Below are positions 21,341-34,583 of a stretch of 64,000 nucleotides of DNA, piece after piece. A program made the position numbers and the translations under genes. Source of the DNA: Symsagittifera roscoffensis (taxonomy: Eukaryota; Xenacoelomorpha; Acoela; Convolutidae); NCBI RefSeq assembly GCF_963678635.1, contig NC_087063.1, positions 32,066,599-32,130,598 on the forward strand, in the 5' to 3' direction. The first letter of the stretch is position 1, and every line of letters begins with the position of its first letter. Under the pieces are notes generated by a model, which had not been told where the DNA came from, did no database searches, and was given only the letters and a program-made list of their open reading frames with translations.

Positions 21341-22432
21341 CTTAATTTGCCTGATATTTCGCTACCAGACCACTTACCATAAGGTTCGTGTTATGTTACA
21401 GCACAGTTTCGCAGAATTATGGGGACGTTTTGACGATTTTTTGGAAATTTTTTACTTTTTTCCCAAAATTTTTTGGAAAATTTTGGTCAGCAGGTTCGAG
21501 TCGTAAACCAACCAAAAAAAAAAACTAGTCTAGTACCCCTTGTCTATGATCCGATTTCACGGATTAATATTCTGTTCACAATTATCCAAAAACTTTTGGT
21601 ATCGAGAAAAAATTACCACTTGTAGCTTGCTTTGAGTTGGGATACACAATAACACGTCGTACGTAATTTTATTGCAAAGAATGGTTTGTAAAGATTAGAC
21701 TAGTCTTACAGTTTTTGACGGTTTTTGGAGATTGGCACCGGGGGTTTCTCTCTGTTTGGCCTGGACAACAACACTGTCAATTTGAGGATTACTGGCAACA
21801 CAGCACAGTATGACAGAGGGGGTGCTAATAGTAGAGTGGGACAGGTAGGGTAGGACTGCTTCCTGGGGCCTCCTTCTCTCACGATAGTCTAATCGGGGAC
21901 TCCAACAAGTCCTGGGCGATCGGGTTCCTCGCAAACGAAGAGGGACAACTCGTCTACTACCAAAACAAGAAGAAAAAACGACTCAATATCGAGCTTCCAT
22001 CATCGTCGCCTCCTCTGAATTCGATCACAGTCGGAACACTTTTGGATCTAGATCAAAACTTTGTGGCGTTCTTCATAAACCAGCATATTTACACATTTAA
22101 GGTCAACATCACAGACCCAGTTTTTCCAGCATTTTCAGTCTGGCCAAATGAGGTCACAATTTTTTCTGGATTGCAAGTGTCAGATTTTCTTTTGCTGTGA
22201 GCTACGAGGCGAAGGTCTATTAGAAGTTGAGCTTTTGCATCGATATTTACAGTGCTTTAGATTTAATATGTAGCGCAGGAATCATTTTAAATCCGCGAGA
22301 GGTGCAGGATAGTTCAGAACAAATGTAAAGAACTTATCAATCTTCATAAAGTTTTGAAGACGCAGTTCGGCTGTCGCGTGAAGACGCGTGAATAACTTCG
22401 ATATTCGTCGTGTCCCTTGTGGGGCGCCAAAA
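21341..22432. other. Element D 5' interior with foreign-looking sequence
   Basis: The stretch between the protease region and the 5' LTR has no BEL/Pao gag text that I can recognise on the minus strand. The plus strand holds a SPRY-like open stretch (21835-22200, separate entry). The primer-binding site, TGGCGCCCCACAAGGGAC, is at 22412-22429 on the minus strand, 3 nt from the LTR. The rest (21341-21830 and 22201-22411) shows nothing I can name. Confidence 0.6.
21835..22200 (+). pseudogene. B30.2/SPRY-like exon fragment, antisense inside element D
   Basis: The plus strand is open for about 121 codons up to a TGA at 22198-22200. It reads SHDSLIGDSNKSWAIGFL, then a Lys-rich loop, then ITVGTLLDLDQNFVAFF and INQHIYTFKVNITDP, ending PAFSVWPNEVTIFSGL. 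The order fits the C-terminal two thirds of a SPRY/B30.2 domain, a protein-interaction fold: SWA block, VG-LLDLD strand, F(F/Y)IN-strand, then P-FSV. There is no start codon, and AG directly precedes the open stretch, as at an exon start; related text may extend upstream to about 21710. It runs opposite to D's own genes, so I read it as a captured host exon. This is inference from sequence pattern alone. Confidence 0.5.
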
Positions 22433-22952
22433 TGTGCGCGTCAATCTCCAAGATTATAAAAAAAAAACGGTTTTTAAACACTTTAATTAATGAGTATTTT
22501 CTCGGCAAAATAACTCCGGAAATATAACGGAAATTTGAAAATATAACGATAATTTTAACAAACTTTATCATCGGTAACATCGGCCACAAACAACTGCATA
22601 AATCAAAGCAAGCTGCAAAAATGGCCAGTATTTGTCCTTGAGACAAATTGCTCTTTTTAAAGGTCAGCCTTAACCAAGGCTGAACCAAATTAGAGCGAAA
22701 AGACGGTTAAAATCGGTTTTGGGGGGGGGGACCGAACCTGGTTACGGAGCATCCCATCAGGTTCGGTGCACATTCGAGTTCTAGAAAGGAAATGACCTAG
22801 TCGGGATTCGAACCGGCGCCGAACCCGCCGGGACGCACCATGTATACGCTTGGCTACTGTCCCTGTATGCATTTACTTTTATATGCATTTATACTCTCGC
22901 ACATTTACGTTTATATGCATTTGTACTATTGTTTTATATTTGCGCTGCAACA
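22433..22952 (-). repeat. Element D 5' LTR
   Basis: This is the partner of 16405-16925, with the same TG...CA ends, followed by the ATGAG target duplication at 22953-22957. It contains the same tRNA-like block (B box 22804-22814, A box 22847-22856, both minus strand). Confidence 0.93.
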
Positions 22953-22957
22953 ATGAG

Positions 22958-24330
22958 CGGGCAATTAAACGTGGTAAAGACGTATCTGAAAGCCAGATAC
23001 CGGCTGTCGGACCGCATAAGGGCTCAACGAAATGACAGAAAGACGAGCAAGCTGAAAAGATGGGTCGAGAACGGGGCACCTGACGAAGGTGATTTGCAGG
23101 AAGACAGCTATAAGATTTTGAAGCAATTTTACATGAAGAGAAAAGATCTGTTGTACCTGAACAACGACGAGATCGTAGCCTGTAAACGCAAGAAAGAGGA
23201 CAAGGTGCTTTACAAGTATAATTCAATAGTGTTACCACAGTTATACCAGACCGAATTGCTCTTTCGTTCACATGACCAGATGGGCCATCAAGGCGTGGAC
23301 AAAGTGTACAACAGGATACAGAAACGATTCGAATGGCCTGGTTTAAAGAAGGCTTGTGAAAAGTGGATTTCTGCATGCTTATCATGTCAACAAGCGAATG
23401 ATCCCAGGAAACTAAGATTCCCTCTGCAGTCAATGGATTCAACGAAGTAGTGCAGATTGATCACCAGAAGATATGCATGACAGCCACGGGCTACAATCAG
23501 GTGCTGGTAATTATTGATCATTTTACGAAATATGCAGAGGCAGCCCACAACATGACAGCATCAGCGGAAGAAACATGCGATCACTTGATAAATGTGTGGA
23601 TAGCGAGGCACGGCTGCCCCATCACGTTCCAAACGGACAATGGCAAAGCATTCGTGGGCGATCTCACGAAGGAGTTAATGAAAAGGTCGCAGGTGGCACA
23701 GGCCCAGTCGACCACTTATCACCCACAAACTAATGGCCTAGTCGAGAGGAAAATCGCACGCTGGTATCCATGCTGAGAGTCTATTGCTCGCGCTACATGG
23801 ATGACTGGGATAGACACTTGCCGCAAGTGATGGGCGCTTACAACAGCACAGAGCAAGCAACCACGGGAATAAGTCCGCATATGATGCTAACTGGTCACGA
23901 AAAAGCTCTTTCGTTAATTTTCTTCTACCCTGAGTATGAAGGGAATAAAACAGCACCACAAACGTACATGCGTGATGTTATAAGGAGGCGGCAGGACCTC
24001 AATGACTTATGCAGGAGGAACACACAACAGGCGCAAGTTAGACAAAAAGGGAGATTTGATTAAAAAAAACTGCAGATGCAAAAGCTTATTCAGTCGGCGA
24101 TTACGTCTGGGTGTTCCAGGAAGTAGTTCCACCAAAAGGAACCAAAAAGTTATTAAAAAAGTGGCGCGGCCCATTTCAAATAACAGAAGTGCACCAAGAA
24201 GGTCGGTTTTATCGACTGAGCACCGGAAGAGCAGCTCATTACGAAAACATCAAACCGCACAATGCCTCATCAGAGGACTGGTCATCCCAGCGGACATGCA
24301 GGAAGGAGACTATTTGATAAAGGATCCTGC
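22958..24330 (+). pseudogene. Element B integrase region
   Basis: Element B resumes directly after the D target duplication. The HHCC zinc domain lies near 23265-23400 (FRSHDQMGHQGVDK, CEKWISACLSCQQAND). The catalytic core lies near 23450-23760: VQIDHQKICMTATGYNQ, QTDNGKAFVGDLTKEL, and YHPQTNGLVER with the final Glu. A GPY/F module follows near 24120-24290 (KKWRGPFQITEVHQEGRFYR), which is diagnostic of Ty3/gypsy integrases. Broken fossil; C has the same module open. Confidence 0.85.
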
Positions 24331-25548
24331 TTGTGAAGTAAATGAAAGAGGTACGCGCGACAAAAACGACGGGAATGAGGTGGTAGATAATTGCGCTCTG
24401 CCACTGGACCTGGAGTTGACAGAGCGAGCGGAGGTGGACGACGAAACTCTACCTGATGCCGAAGAGGACTGGGACTGCCCAGAACAAACTGAAATTGACA
24501 AAGGAACACAGCTTGACTTTCCCTTCACCATGGAAACACGCCAGAGCAAGAAAGGAAGGAACAAGAAGAAGTATAACCCGTATGGCGAGGATTTCGTCAT
24601 AGACGGGATAGTTTTAAGCAATTTGGTGGAATCTTTGGTGGGACTGGATGAAGTGGCGGTGCCAATGGAGATCGACTTGGTCAATGACATGAATCAGGAT
24701 TAGATCTACGATCGCTCCGAACCAGAAGTGGAGTTCGAGCCAGAGGTGGAGCAGACTCGCGAACAAGAACTAACTAATTTGCGAGTGCTCGAGTGGCTCC
24801 ACGATCTGCCGGCAGATCCTAAAGAGACAGTCTTGACGATTCAGGATGTCGATAAAGACGGCATCAAATACGCCAGCCATGACAATACCGAGTCCAACTG
24901 GGTCGCCCCAGATGGCCCTCTACGCGTTCCGCAATCCAACCTCGATCTGCTGGATTTTGGGCGATCGACGGGGACGTCGATGAATATTTGCCCGGGGAGT
25001 GGAGGTAGGACTCACCCACACCGAAAACCTGATCATTAGAAAATTAAAATCGGCAAGAGAAACCGGAGAACTGGAAACGGAAGGCGAGAACGCTCAAAAA
25101 CCACCTTTTGGACGAATTTTTGAATCTTTTTTTGACCTACCGAACCATTATTCGAACAAAATCGTCATAACGGACAGCGATTTCATACTCACGGAACGTA
25201 CATGCACTATAGCGATAACCGCGGATGTAAGCTTCAAAACAGCACTAGCGGAACAGAGGCCTGGTGTGGGAGGGATGATAGCGCTTCCCCCTGTTGCATC
25301 AGAGATACCAGGGAAGACTTTGTGTTTCCTGGTTAGTAAGGCCACTGATAAGCAACACGTAAATCCGTGGAGCTTGGTATTGGCCTTCGCTCGACCCGGG
25401 ATTCGCTGACCTCTCTCTCGTTACCAGTCTATGATACCAATAGGGGAAAACTACATCCGAGAGAGTTATACGCCCTTGTACACGTGATATTTTCAAAAAC
25501 TGACATAGAGGTTCACTTACATAAAAAGTACTATCTGAGTAGATGCTA
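24331..25548 (+). pseudogene. Element B ORF3 region with macro-domain-like end
   Basis: An acidic, low-complexity first half (DLELTERAEVDDETLPDAEE, YNPYGEDFVIDGI, LRVLEWLHDLPADPKE) is followed by a folded-looking end at about 25160-25540: IVITDSDFILTERTCTIAIT, RPGVGGMIALPP, GKTLCFLVSKATDK, LSLPVYDTNRGKLHPRELYA and DIEVHLHKKYYLSRC. It aligns along its length with ORF3 of C and shares the same macro-domain-like pattern. Broken fossil. Confidence 0.7.
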
Positions 25549-26005
25549 GGAGTTGGATTCGGCGGTAAGTGGTTTTTATTAAGTTTACTTTATAGGCATT
25601 AAGATTAATTTTTAGGCAATCCACTAGGGATTATGTTTTTATGTAATAGAGTGAATATGTGATGCTTATGTGTTATGTTGGTTAGGTTAGGTTTTGTGCG
25701 ATGTGTGTGTCATAAAAGACCTGGAACACTCCAGGTAGTAAAGGTGACAGCGCTCATTTGTGCTATCTTGACAAAGCTACAGGCGGACGATCCACCTTGG
25801 TGCTAGTTTTTAAATCAAGAAGAATGGAGAATTTCAATGGATCGTTTTTAAAAGATATGAATGATGTTTTACCTTGGAAATGGGACGGCATGTAATGATG
25901 GTTTTAAGTCGTGACTTGCTTTTCAGATCTTGATTGATCCAATCTTGTTTATTGAATTTGACTAATCAGAAGGAGCACGACGACGAAAGATAAAACTGTA
26001 GAAAA
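25549..26005 (+). other. Element B spacer between ORF3 and ORF4
   Basis: This is an AT-rich spacer of about 450 bp without a gene. The equivalent spacer in C is 48227-48713. A gap of this size before ORF4, in both copies, suggests that ORF4 and ORF5 are made from a separate (spliced or internally started) RNA, as env-position genes of this family often are. I see no decisive splice signal. Confidence 0.5.
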
Positions 26006-28100
26006 ATGGGTGAAACGCACGATTTGTTGGAATTCCTCTCAGGGAGTCTAAGAGCAACTCTGGACGAGATATACCAGCGGCTGATTGACTGTGACTTTAC
26101 ACAAGAAGACCCGGGATTGGCGATGTTTGTGGTCGCGCTCCTCAACGCGTTAGGACGAGAGGGTCGAGGGAATCGTCCCACGGAAGTAGTGCTGATGCTG
26201 ACCTTCGTTGATTCCGGGACCGCCGAGAGAGGTCGAAACCGACTAATGAGATGGCGGCGAGAAGAAAGGTCTGGCCACGACTTGGCTCGTGAGCCGGGAC
26301 TAGGGGAGCAGAGGGATCACCGGCTAGGTGAGATGCCCCTACCTATTCAACCTGTACAGCCGCTCATCGGAGCAAAGAGACTACGTGATGGGCCGGGACT
26401 GTCACACTCAGTAGATTTTCCAACAGCTGCTCCTCCACTGAAGAGGGCGAGGATGAACGAGAAAGAGATCCAGACCTCGGAGACGATTGAGACATAGGAG
26501 AAAAAAGAGAAGGACCAAAGCGAGCTGTGTGCCAAGCAGCATGAGTACAGGGCAATAGCTCGAGAAAGAGAGAATGGAAAAAGAACTTTGAAGATCCGCA
26601 AACGGCCTTCAAGGATGAGGAGATAAAACACCTGTTGGAGCTATATATGGCGAGGGTGAGCCAAGTGTCACCGGAGGTTCTGGCAACGATGAACTCCTCG
26701 AAGGCATCCAGGGACACACGTCCCAGGACGAAAGCACAGTAGCTGTGCGCACCGAGAGAACCCGAGGCTCCTCGGCAGACACCACAGTCTGCTCCGAATC
26801 CGAGGAATACGATACCGGATCCCTCCGATACCTATTTGGCTCCTCAGATTCAAGAGTCATTTATTCAGGTGGCCAGAGCAACGATGAATGAGATCAACAG
26901 GACCACTGGTCGGACACTGGGTGGGGTCGTCCCTTCCCAACGCCTTGATCGTTCCGCAAGTAGCTCGGAGCGAACACCTCGAACCATAGTATCGACGGGG
27001 ACTGCGTAGGGCGGAACGGTTCAGAAGTCTCGCGTAGTTGACATCAGGAAGAATCTAGCGGTACGCAACCCATTCGTGCAGGTAGCCGCGGAGCATCCTC
27101 GAGCTTCCTTGAATGGCATGGGCTGGAACCCCGCCATAAGCAACCAGGCAATTCCCCCAGGGAATCGTCACTTGGTCATAGGAGATAGTTTAGTGAGGAC
27201 GAGATCTGAAAGAGATCTTTGTCAGACTACTGTACTATCTTTTGGAGGAGCTTCCGTGGCTCAGGTCATCAAAATGATGGAGTTCCAGGGCGAGGATTAC
27301 CTAGACACGTTGGTGATAATGCTCAGGACCAATGACGTCTCGAGGGCAAGTGGGAGCCCTATTGATCTGCCTTTTAAATGAGCTGAAGGAGAAATATAGG
27401 CCTAGACTCGTGGTGCTGTGCACAATACCGCAGAACCCGGAGGTGTGCACGCCGGTGGCAGATTTCATGAACGGCAACATGACCCGGTGGAACCAGATGA
27501 CCTGCAGTCTGGTGAGAAGTAACCCCGGCGAGCTGCGACTCATGGATTTTGAGAACATGCTGCGTATGATTGATCATCTCGCGCTCACCAGGGATGGTAT
27601 ACATTTCAACACCCAGCAAGGAAGACGCTGGAATCGATGACGTGTTCCAGACGCAGTTAAGGGAAGTGGAGCAAGAATTGAGGACGACCAGCTCACTGGC
27701 TTGGACCAGTTCAACTGGAGGAGGTAGAGTGAGGGCAACGTGCCGGAATCACTCGTCAATCGCCTCGGGCCTCTGGCAACGGAGACGGGTGCAGCTGCTC
27801 CCGTTGCTCCAAGCTCAGATGTGAGAGAAAAGTTGGGGACAGCTCCTCCCCCCAGAACACAACCGTTGGAGAGCCGACTTGGGAGATCGGTTGATCAGAA
27901 CCGGACTAGCTCCCAGACCGTGTCTAGGAGGAATGACCCGCCCGCTACAGCAACCCCTGCTTCGACAACAGGACAATCGACAAGCGCCGTGCCGGCAGAG
28001 GGAGTTGAACCAAGCAGCGTGCTGCTTTGGAACCGTCCAGACCCCAGCGGTTCGGGACAGTATAAGACAGACATGTCGGCGAAGTTGAACATGTCGAGAG
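26006..28100 (+). pseudogene. Element B ORF4 region: SGNH/GDSL hydrolase
   Basis: The head (26006-26497) matches C ORF4: LDEIYQRLIDCDFTQEDPG against LDELYRRLRDLDYTRIDER, then TEVVLMLTFVDSG. The B start MGETHDLLEF lines up with an internal Met of the C frame. The hydrolase part lies at about 27140-27640: HLVIGDSLVRT (nucleophile block), the block ending in TNDVSRASG, and DGIHFNTQQGRRW (Asp-His block). The region after it, to about 28100, is low-complexity. Broken fossil. Confidence 0.75.
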
Positions 28101-31100
28101 GACTCTAGGAGGATGATCGGTGGAGATGGTCCCACAGTAACGAGGTTGTATCGAATACCGAGCGTGGACTGGCTGTTGCCGTAACAGGAGTAGTTTAGCT
28201 CCGCGACCACGCTCAGGTTCGTGGACCTGGATTGATTGCCTCAGGAAACACCTTTGGGCCCTTAAACACCCGATGTCTTACGGAAATCCGTCAGAGAGCC
28301 AGGGAATTGACACCACCTGCTCGGAAGGGCAAGTTTCTGTCAGAGAATATGCCCAATAACAAACACCACAAGATGTATAGGCAGTCCTCCAAAGGCTAGG
28401 CGCCTGGTGAGTACTCGAGAGACTATCCCCGAGCGACCTCGGTGGAAGGGGGCGATAGGAGATACGGGGGGTTGAAGGCACCAGTGGGTGACAGCCTGAT
28501 TGCTGCCTATGATCCTTTGGATATAAAAGAGGCTAAGTATCCGATAATTGCCAGTTCAGACTACCTCTATACGCCCCGTTCTCTCTTTTGGCCGGATGTG
28601 ATCTTCTTGACGGCTTCTAAGTTAGACTGGGGGCAATCAGCAGGCATGACGATAAGCGTGCGAAGGACGATCAGTATGGAGCCGCAGGTGATTGTGATTG
28701 CCGGCTCGAATGACCACTTGCAGAGTAAAGGCTTGTTGTCTGACTGATGGATCAATCCCGAGCAATGAAGTCATAGGAGAAGCTATAATGACGCTGCTCT
28801 CAGCCATGACCGAGGTGGAGGCATCAGTGCAGCGACACTTCACCAAGATGTGGTGAAGGTCATTTTTGTATTATCACCGGGATATGCCGCATTGCCAGAA
28901 CCCCTACAGTTCGTGTACACGATGGTCACGACTTTAGCAGAGGGACGATTCAACGTGATAATACCTGCGCCGAACAGGATGGTGGATCCTAACACCTACT
29001 ACCCACCCCGCTCGGAGCTTTCTGCCATCTGGGCTGACATCTCCAATGCTATCCAGGGACTCAAGGATTGCAGCACAACTCGGTTGGTGCTGGACGAAGT
29101 CCTGGGGTTGGGGCTGTCCAACTTCGCCAGGTTGCTGAAGTTGAGGACAGGGGTGGATGATGATCACCTGTTGGTACAACAGATGGCCAATGACCTCTTG
29201 TTCAGGCAAATGAGGTACGCGGAGAATGAGCAGGGGAGGAGAGTCAGAAAAAATAGGACATCGGCGGAAGAGAATCTCATGGCGTCGGCTTTGCGGACAA
29301 AGCCACACACTAACCCATGGTTATATTTGTCACCAAGATTGTGTACCTTGGGAGAAGACGCGTTCGAACATGCACCGGCGGTGATCAAAGAGATACACGC
29401 TTACCTGAAAAATTTGTTAAACGAGAGGGAGTTAGCCGGGGGCATGATGTTACAATTGATGCAAGATGTGAACACGATGTCATTGGATAAAATCCAAGCA
29501 GTTATTTTGGCCACGAGGGCACAATATGAGCGATCAGACGCTATCCTGGGTGGAATGGGAGTGGGATGGACGCCATCCTTCCTGTCGACGTGTTACCCGA
29601 GGGCCTCCCGGAATCTGATTGGGAGCTTTGTTAAGGACATCCGGAAACTATCTATCGGTCTGGTACTAGCACTGTACGTGACGTTTGGTCACGAGAACTT
29701 TGTGAAAGGATCTGCAAACCTTTTCACCCAAGCGTTAGCGGACCTTAGGTATGGTCGGCTGGGCTATTTGCTCGTGCTATTACGCTACCCCGAACAACTT
29801 CAGGGAGCGAGTCGTGAAGTCAACGCGCAGTTGGAAACCGCCTCATTCAGGAAGATGAAGGATTGGAGTATCCTCTTGCTCCAATATCTCCTGCAGCAGA
29901 ACAGGAGTTTCACAGGAGAAGATAAGGTGGCAACGGGAGCAAGTGAATGCAAGCAGTTTTGTGGCATGCCCTTGCTAACAGATCTGGCCGTGATGATGCG
30001 GATCGATCCGCTGGCTCTAGTCCATGGTCTGAGGGAGTTTGCCACGGTGGTGTATGGACCTGTGATGTCGTTTGTATTCCCGGATGTACAAGTGAAGGCA
30101 TACAGGAACTCAGTGTTGTATGTCAATTTAGTCTCGGTTGTGGATTGCTCAGTGCTTAATTGGGTGGAGCAGAAGGAGCTGAGAGGGTTGGCTAGCGACG
30201 ACAGGCTATTTGGAAGAATAGCGGAGCCAGGTTGGATGTTGATGGACTTCAACAACAATTTTAAGTGCCGAATGGGCCGCGAGGACCTTTCCCATGTCCA
30301 GTTCAATCCGAAGCTTTGGAATCTGCGACCAGTGGTGAAGGATTCAGGAGAGGTGATGCGGGTCCCACTTTGGCCGGAAGCCTAAGCACACGTCAAAGAG
30401 AATCAGCAAGCGAGGCTTTCCGGGTCCAGGCCGCTGCCGGACCAATGCCCTCGATACCCACCGATAAGGAGGATGTTGTTGGGAGTCACATCTTCTGCCA
30501 CAGCCCCTCGAATCGGAGCGGCTCGTGATGCAGAAGAGAGAATGCTGAAATGGAGTGGAGGGATGGAGCCGCGCTTCATCAGTTGGAACGCTGCGGTCAT
30601 GCATACGTTCGACTTCACATTCCCAGATGCTTGGAGCCGAAAGAAAATCAAGGCACCACCTTCCAGGAGACCAGAGGTCCCGGTTGACGTGTGGAACGAT
30701 GTGTATACACCCGCCGATGATTTGTCACGATTGAAGATATTGGAAGTAGTAAAGGAGTGCAGAGGAGGCACGTACATAACGATCGATGATCTGGCGCCAT
30801 GTGGCGAGGAGTCGGTAGAATTCCTGGTGAAGGACGAGCTATTCTATACCGCGGGGGATCTGACCGTACCGGCGCGGCCGGACTCGGGCATAGACATGCA
30901 GCAAGGCCCGTCGGACCTGGACCAAAACCAGATCCCAATGATGACGAACTGATGGATCAAGATGATGATCATATGGAAGAAAAGGGAGAGAGGTCGGGTG
31001 GAATGGACTTAGGAGCGTTGGAGAGAGACTTGCTGGAATACCAGTTTAGTGAAGACGACAATGGGGAGTTCGATGGGAATCTATTGCTGATGACACCATC

Positions 31101-31849
31101 GTCTTTCATGTCCCCTACGAAGGAGGCGCCGGCTAGCTTATCCCCAGTGGATCCAATAGGCCTGGCAATGGACAATCGGAATAGAAACCTACAGAAACTG
31201 CTCCATGAATTGCCAAGGAGGAGGAGAATTGAAGAGACCATGAGGGTATCCTTCCTGAATACGCTACCTGAAGAGGAATGGGAGAGGTACCAGAGCGAAC
31301 TTGAGCGTAAGACGGGAGTGACCTGGAGTCGAATGACCTTCATGGAGAGGACATGGGACGTGATACGCAGATACGGGACGCAGTCCGTAATGAAGGTGGA
31401 GTTAAACCAACCCATGTGTGAGGTTCTGGATAAGCTAATGAGCTCCGTAGAGTCTGATGTTCTGACCGAGTCAGTCACAGAGGATAGTGCCGATGATCAG
31501 CAGATCACGAGAAGATTAAGCAAAAACAGAAAGCAAGACCTTGAATCAAAGAGTAGTGAAGTCGAAAGCCAGTGCAGTGGTGGCCTCGTTGGCAAGAGCA
31601 GCTCGGCCAAGTGAGAGTGGACAAGGTGATGGTGCGAGACTGGCCGGGGGAGAAAAAGAGAACCTGATATCTCCGATGCTATTGGCAGGTTTGACCACAA
31701 CGACAACAAGGTCGAAGAAAAATGCACGGACTTTGGCGGATACTAAGTTAGAAATGGAAGTCATCAGTCAGTGTGGATCTGGAGAACTTGATGATTACAA
31801 GCCCTCGCGATCCAACATGGCCCAAATGAAGCTGGAGGGACAACTCGAC

Positions 31850-34583
31850 GTGGTCGAGTATAGTCGGATCACAGTGCCAGACTCAGTCCACATGGGGGAT
31901 CCAGCAGGGGGTTATGTAGAGATGCTTAAGGCAAAGAATTTCCTTCTGATGGCATGGAAGGAGAAGCAAGCCATGCAGTAGTATCTGAAGGAACTAACGA
32001 AGAATTCTAACTTGATTAGAAAAGAATACGGCACGGTGATGTCCTCGGAGGCAAACGAAATGGGGCTTGACAAGCTGCTGGAAATCTCTTGGAGGGTGGC
32101 CCTCCAAAGATACTTCGACGAGACGATGCAAGCAGCTGCGACGGTGGCAGCATACCTGGCTCATCCGTGTACGAGAACTGACTTGCAAGTGCAGTCGGCC
32201 TGTTGTTTGATGGGGATCAAGAAGTCAGAATATGAGGCCAACAACGATTCGAAATCAAAGGAACAGGAACTGGAATTGACGGAAGCCCTGCGAGTATTGA
32301 TTTCTAGAGACGATTCGGCGATAGCCTGGGCTAAGCGTAAGGATGCCCTTTGCTTCGTGAGTTTCGTGGTGGATCGTATTCCCACTCCTGTGTTGGGAGA
32401 ATGCATAAAAACCATTCGGTAAGGGGGAGTGGACTGTTAACGAAACTTTCTGAGGGCACTCCTGGAGCTACATCAGAATAGGCCGCTGGCCGTATTAAAT
32501 GAGGAGTCGAACGACACGGAAAGCTGTCGCAGGTTGGAGGAAGTGAGAAGGCATTCCAACAAAGAATTGAAAGTGAGTCGGGAGTTGAAAGTGAGCCTGT
32601 CCCAAGAAACAATCAAGGGACAGAAAGACTATGCAACACTGGGGAAGTTGAAGTCGTTCCAATATGTGTCTGGTATACCAGAGATGGCATATAATCCCTT
32701 CGTGAATGAGGAAGCCAGGGAAGCGTACTTTGACTATGAGCAAGTTGTAGTACTTGATTTCTGGGTTGAGCTGTTCAAGGAAATTGGCATCTTGATGATG
32801 GAACAACCCAAGCTGGGAATTTGTTTTGGAAGAAAGAGTGGTCGAACCCTCGGTCCCCGAGTTGAAGGGGCAAGTGAGTTTTGATTGTGGTTCTTGGGAC
32901 AGTCCCTTGAAAACCAGCTGAGTAACCATGTGGGCACTCATGAAGCCTTCTTGGTGTCCACATCCAAACGCCAGCTTAATCTGGGATATGACGGCAGATG
33001 TCACATTGGACTTGGATGATGACGCGAGCTTACACGATTTGGCCATGATACACCATCTGCTGGCCCTGAAGATAACGAAGCAGAAGGGCAACTCAACCAC
33101 GGAACCATCCGAGGGAAATCCCTCTGGTGATTGGTTGAGACAGGGTACTTGTCTAGCCCTACGTAGCGGAATGGACGGACATGCGTGCAACTCGGGGCAT
33201 TGCTTGATTTCGCTGAGTTAGCAGCATCGCCAACTGGCGCAATTGTATGGGAGGTTGAGCATGTCGGACAAGAGTGGAATGGAGTTGATCGCGGACTCTC
33301 ATGGAGAAATGGAGGTGAACTTGATCACTGCCTTGGGATTTTATAGCATGACGAACTCCATAGAATCACTGGAACGCCTGGAGCGTGCCCATGGGCTAGT
33401 GACGTCCCTTAATGTGGAAGTGTTCCCTGGAGCGCTACAGACAGAGCAAAAGATTGGAGGCTGGCGAGAGGCTCTAGAAAACGAAATGAATTTGAAGGAC
33501 AGTGAGGCCTATCATAGACCTACTGGTTCGAAATATCTGGTGGGTTCGAGCGCCGCACCATATTGCAAAAGTAGGCATCCTACGCACATAGTGGTGATGG
33601 ACGCGAGGACACAGCAGGTGTTGGTCGACCAACTCTTCTCTGTGCCAAAGTGCGTGAGGTTGGCCAGGATGTCGGAAAGGTCATATGATTTACTGACGAA
33701 GATCATTCGGAACGTCCCGAGGAGATCTGAAGGCGAGTTGTAGGACGTAGTGGGTGAAGAGTTCATGAGATTCAACGAGGATAATGTGAGCAAATTCCAG
33801 AGGCAGAAAGCAAGTGGAGCGTTACCCACCGAATTCCCCACCATAGACGACAAGGACGATGTACACAGTACTATTATTGATGTGGAACCGTTGCTGGGAG
33901 CCTCAGGGTATCGGACCCGAAGGAACATACTAATGACCCATGGGGAGTATCCTTGCCACTGCCTGGCGCAGACGTTGTGGTACCCCAAACGTGGGAATCT
34001 GGTGTTAGTGTGGGACTTGGAGGAGTTATATTCCACGCGGTTGCCAGATCAAAACCAGCAACTGTCAATAGTGGTGCTTAGTGCCATGCTGGAGGTGAGA
34101 TGGTTGGAAGCTAACGCGGGCACAAGTGAGCAGGAGACGGCCGTGCCAACACCTGAGCAACTAAGCAACGTGAAAGTGAACCAGGACTTAGATCTTTTCA
34201 GAACCACCTGCAAGGTTCTGAGAATACCCAAAGCCATTGAGAGGATATGGTCAAGGCAGAGGTTGATGCCTTATTTCCGTGCAGTGATGACATTATGGAT
34301 GTATGAACGCGCGAAGCGTCATATGTCTAGGAACACGGAAGCATATCAATCCTTCCAGCTAGACATAGGGCCAAGAGCCTATAAGAGAGCATTCCTGACG
34401 CACAGAAACGCTGTTACCACGGCGGTGAAGCGAGTAGCTGGAGTGCCTTGTGTTTTTGAAACAGAAAAGAGAGAGGTCTTACGAGCTGACCTAAAACGGA
34501 ATGTGAGCTTGTGTCTTCACAACAGCTTTTGCAGGAACAGGGAGCAAAAGGTGAATGTGGACTTGCTACCTTGTTGCAGTATA
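31850..34583 (+). repeat. Tandem duplication inside element B ORF5, copy 1
   Basis: Copy 1 (31850-34583) and copy 2 (34584-37147) begin with the same GTGGTCGAGTATAG text and end at the same CTTGCTACCTTGTTGCA. By eye they are about 95 per cent identical with a few indels; the offset at the start is 2,734 bp. Element C has a single copy of this segment, so the duplication arose within the B lineage, perhaps by template switching during reverse transcription or by unequal crossing-over later. Confidence 0.9.

Larger units (their letters stand above)
16405..22952 (-). mobile_element. Element D: BEL/Pao LTR retrotransposon nested in B
   Basis: D is 6,548 bp. Its LTRs are 16405-16925 and 22433-22952, and the host sequence on both sides shows the 5-bp target duplication ATGAG (16400-16404 and 22953-22957). 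The primer-binding site is 22412-22429, and the polypurine tract at 16926-16940 (complement) touches the 3' LTR. Its coding parts are a zinc-knuckle/protease region (20261-21340) and a Pao-type pol (16907-20197). It is broken, with about two breaks, but the LTRs differ at only a few sites, so the insertion is young. Confidence 0.93.

Noticed and set aside
25678-25692. Arthropod telomere repeat (TTAGG)n
   Set aside because: Only two units are present within retrotransposon sequence; far too short to mean a telomere or telomeric insertion.
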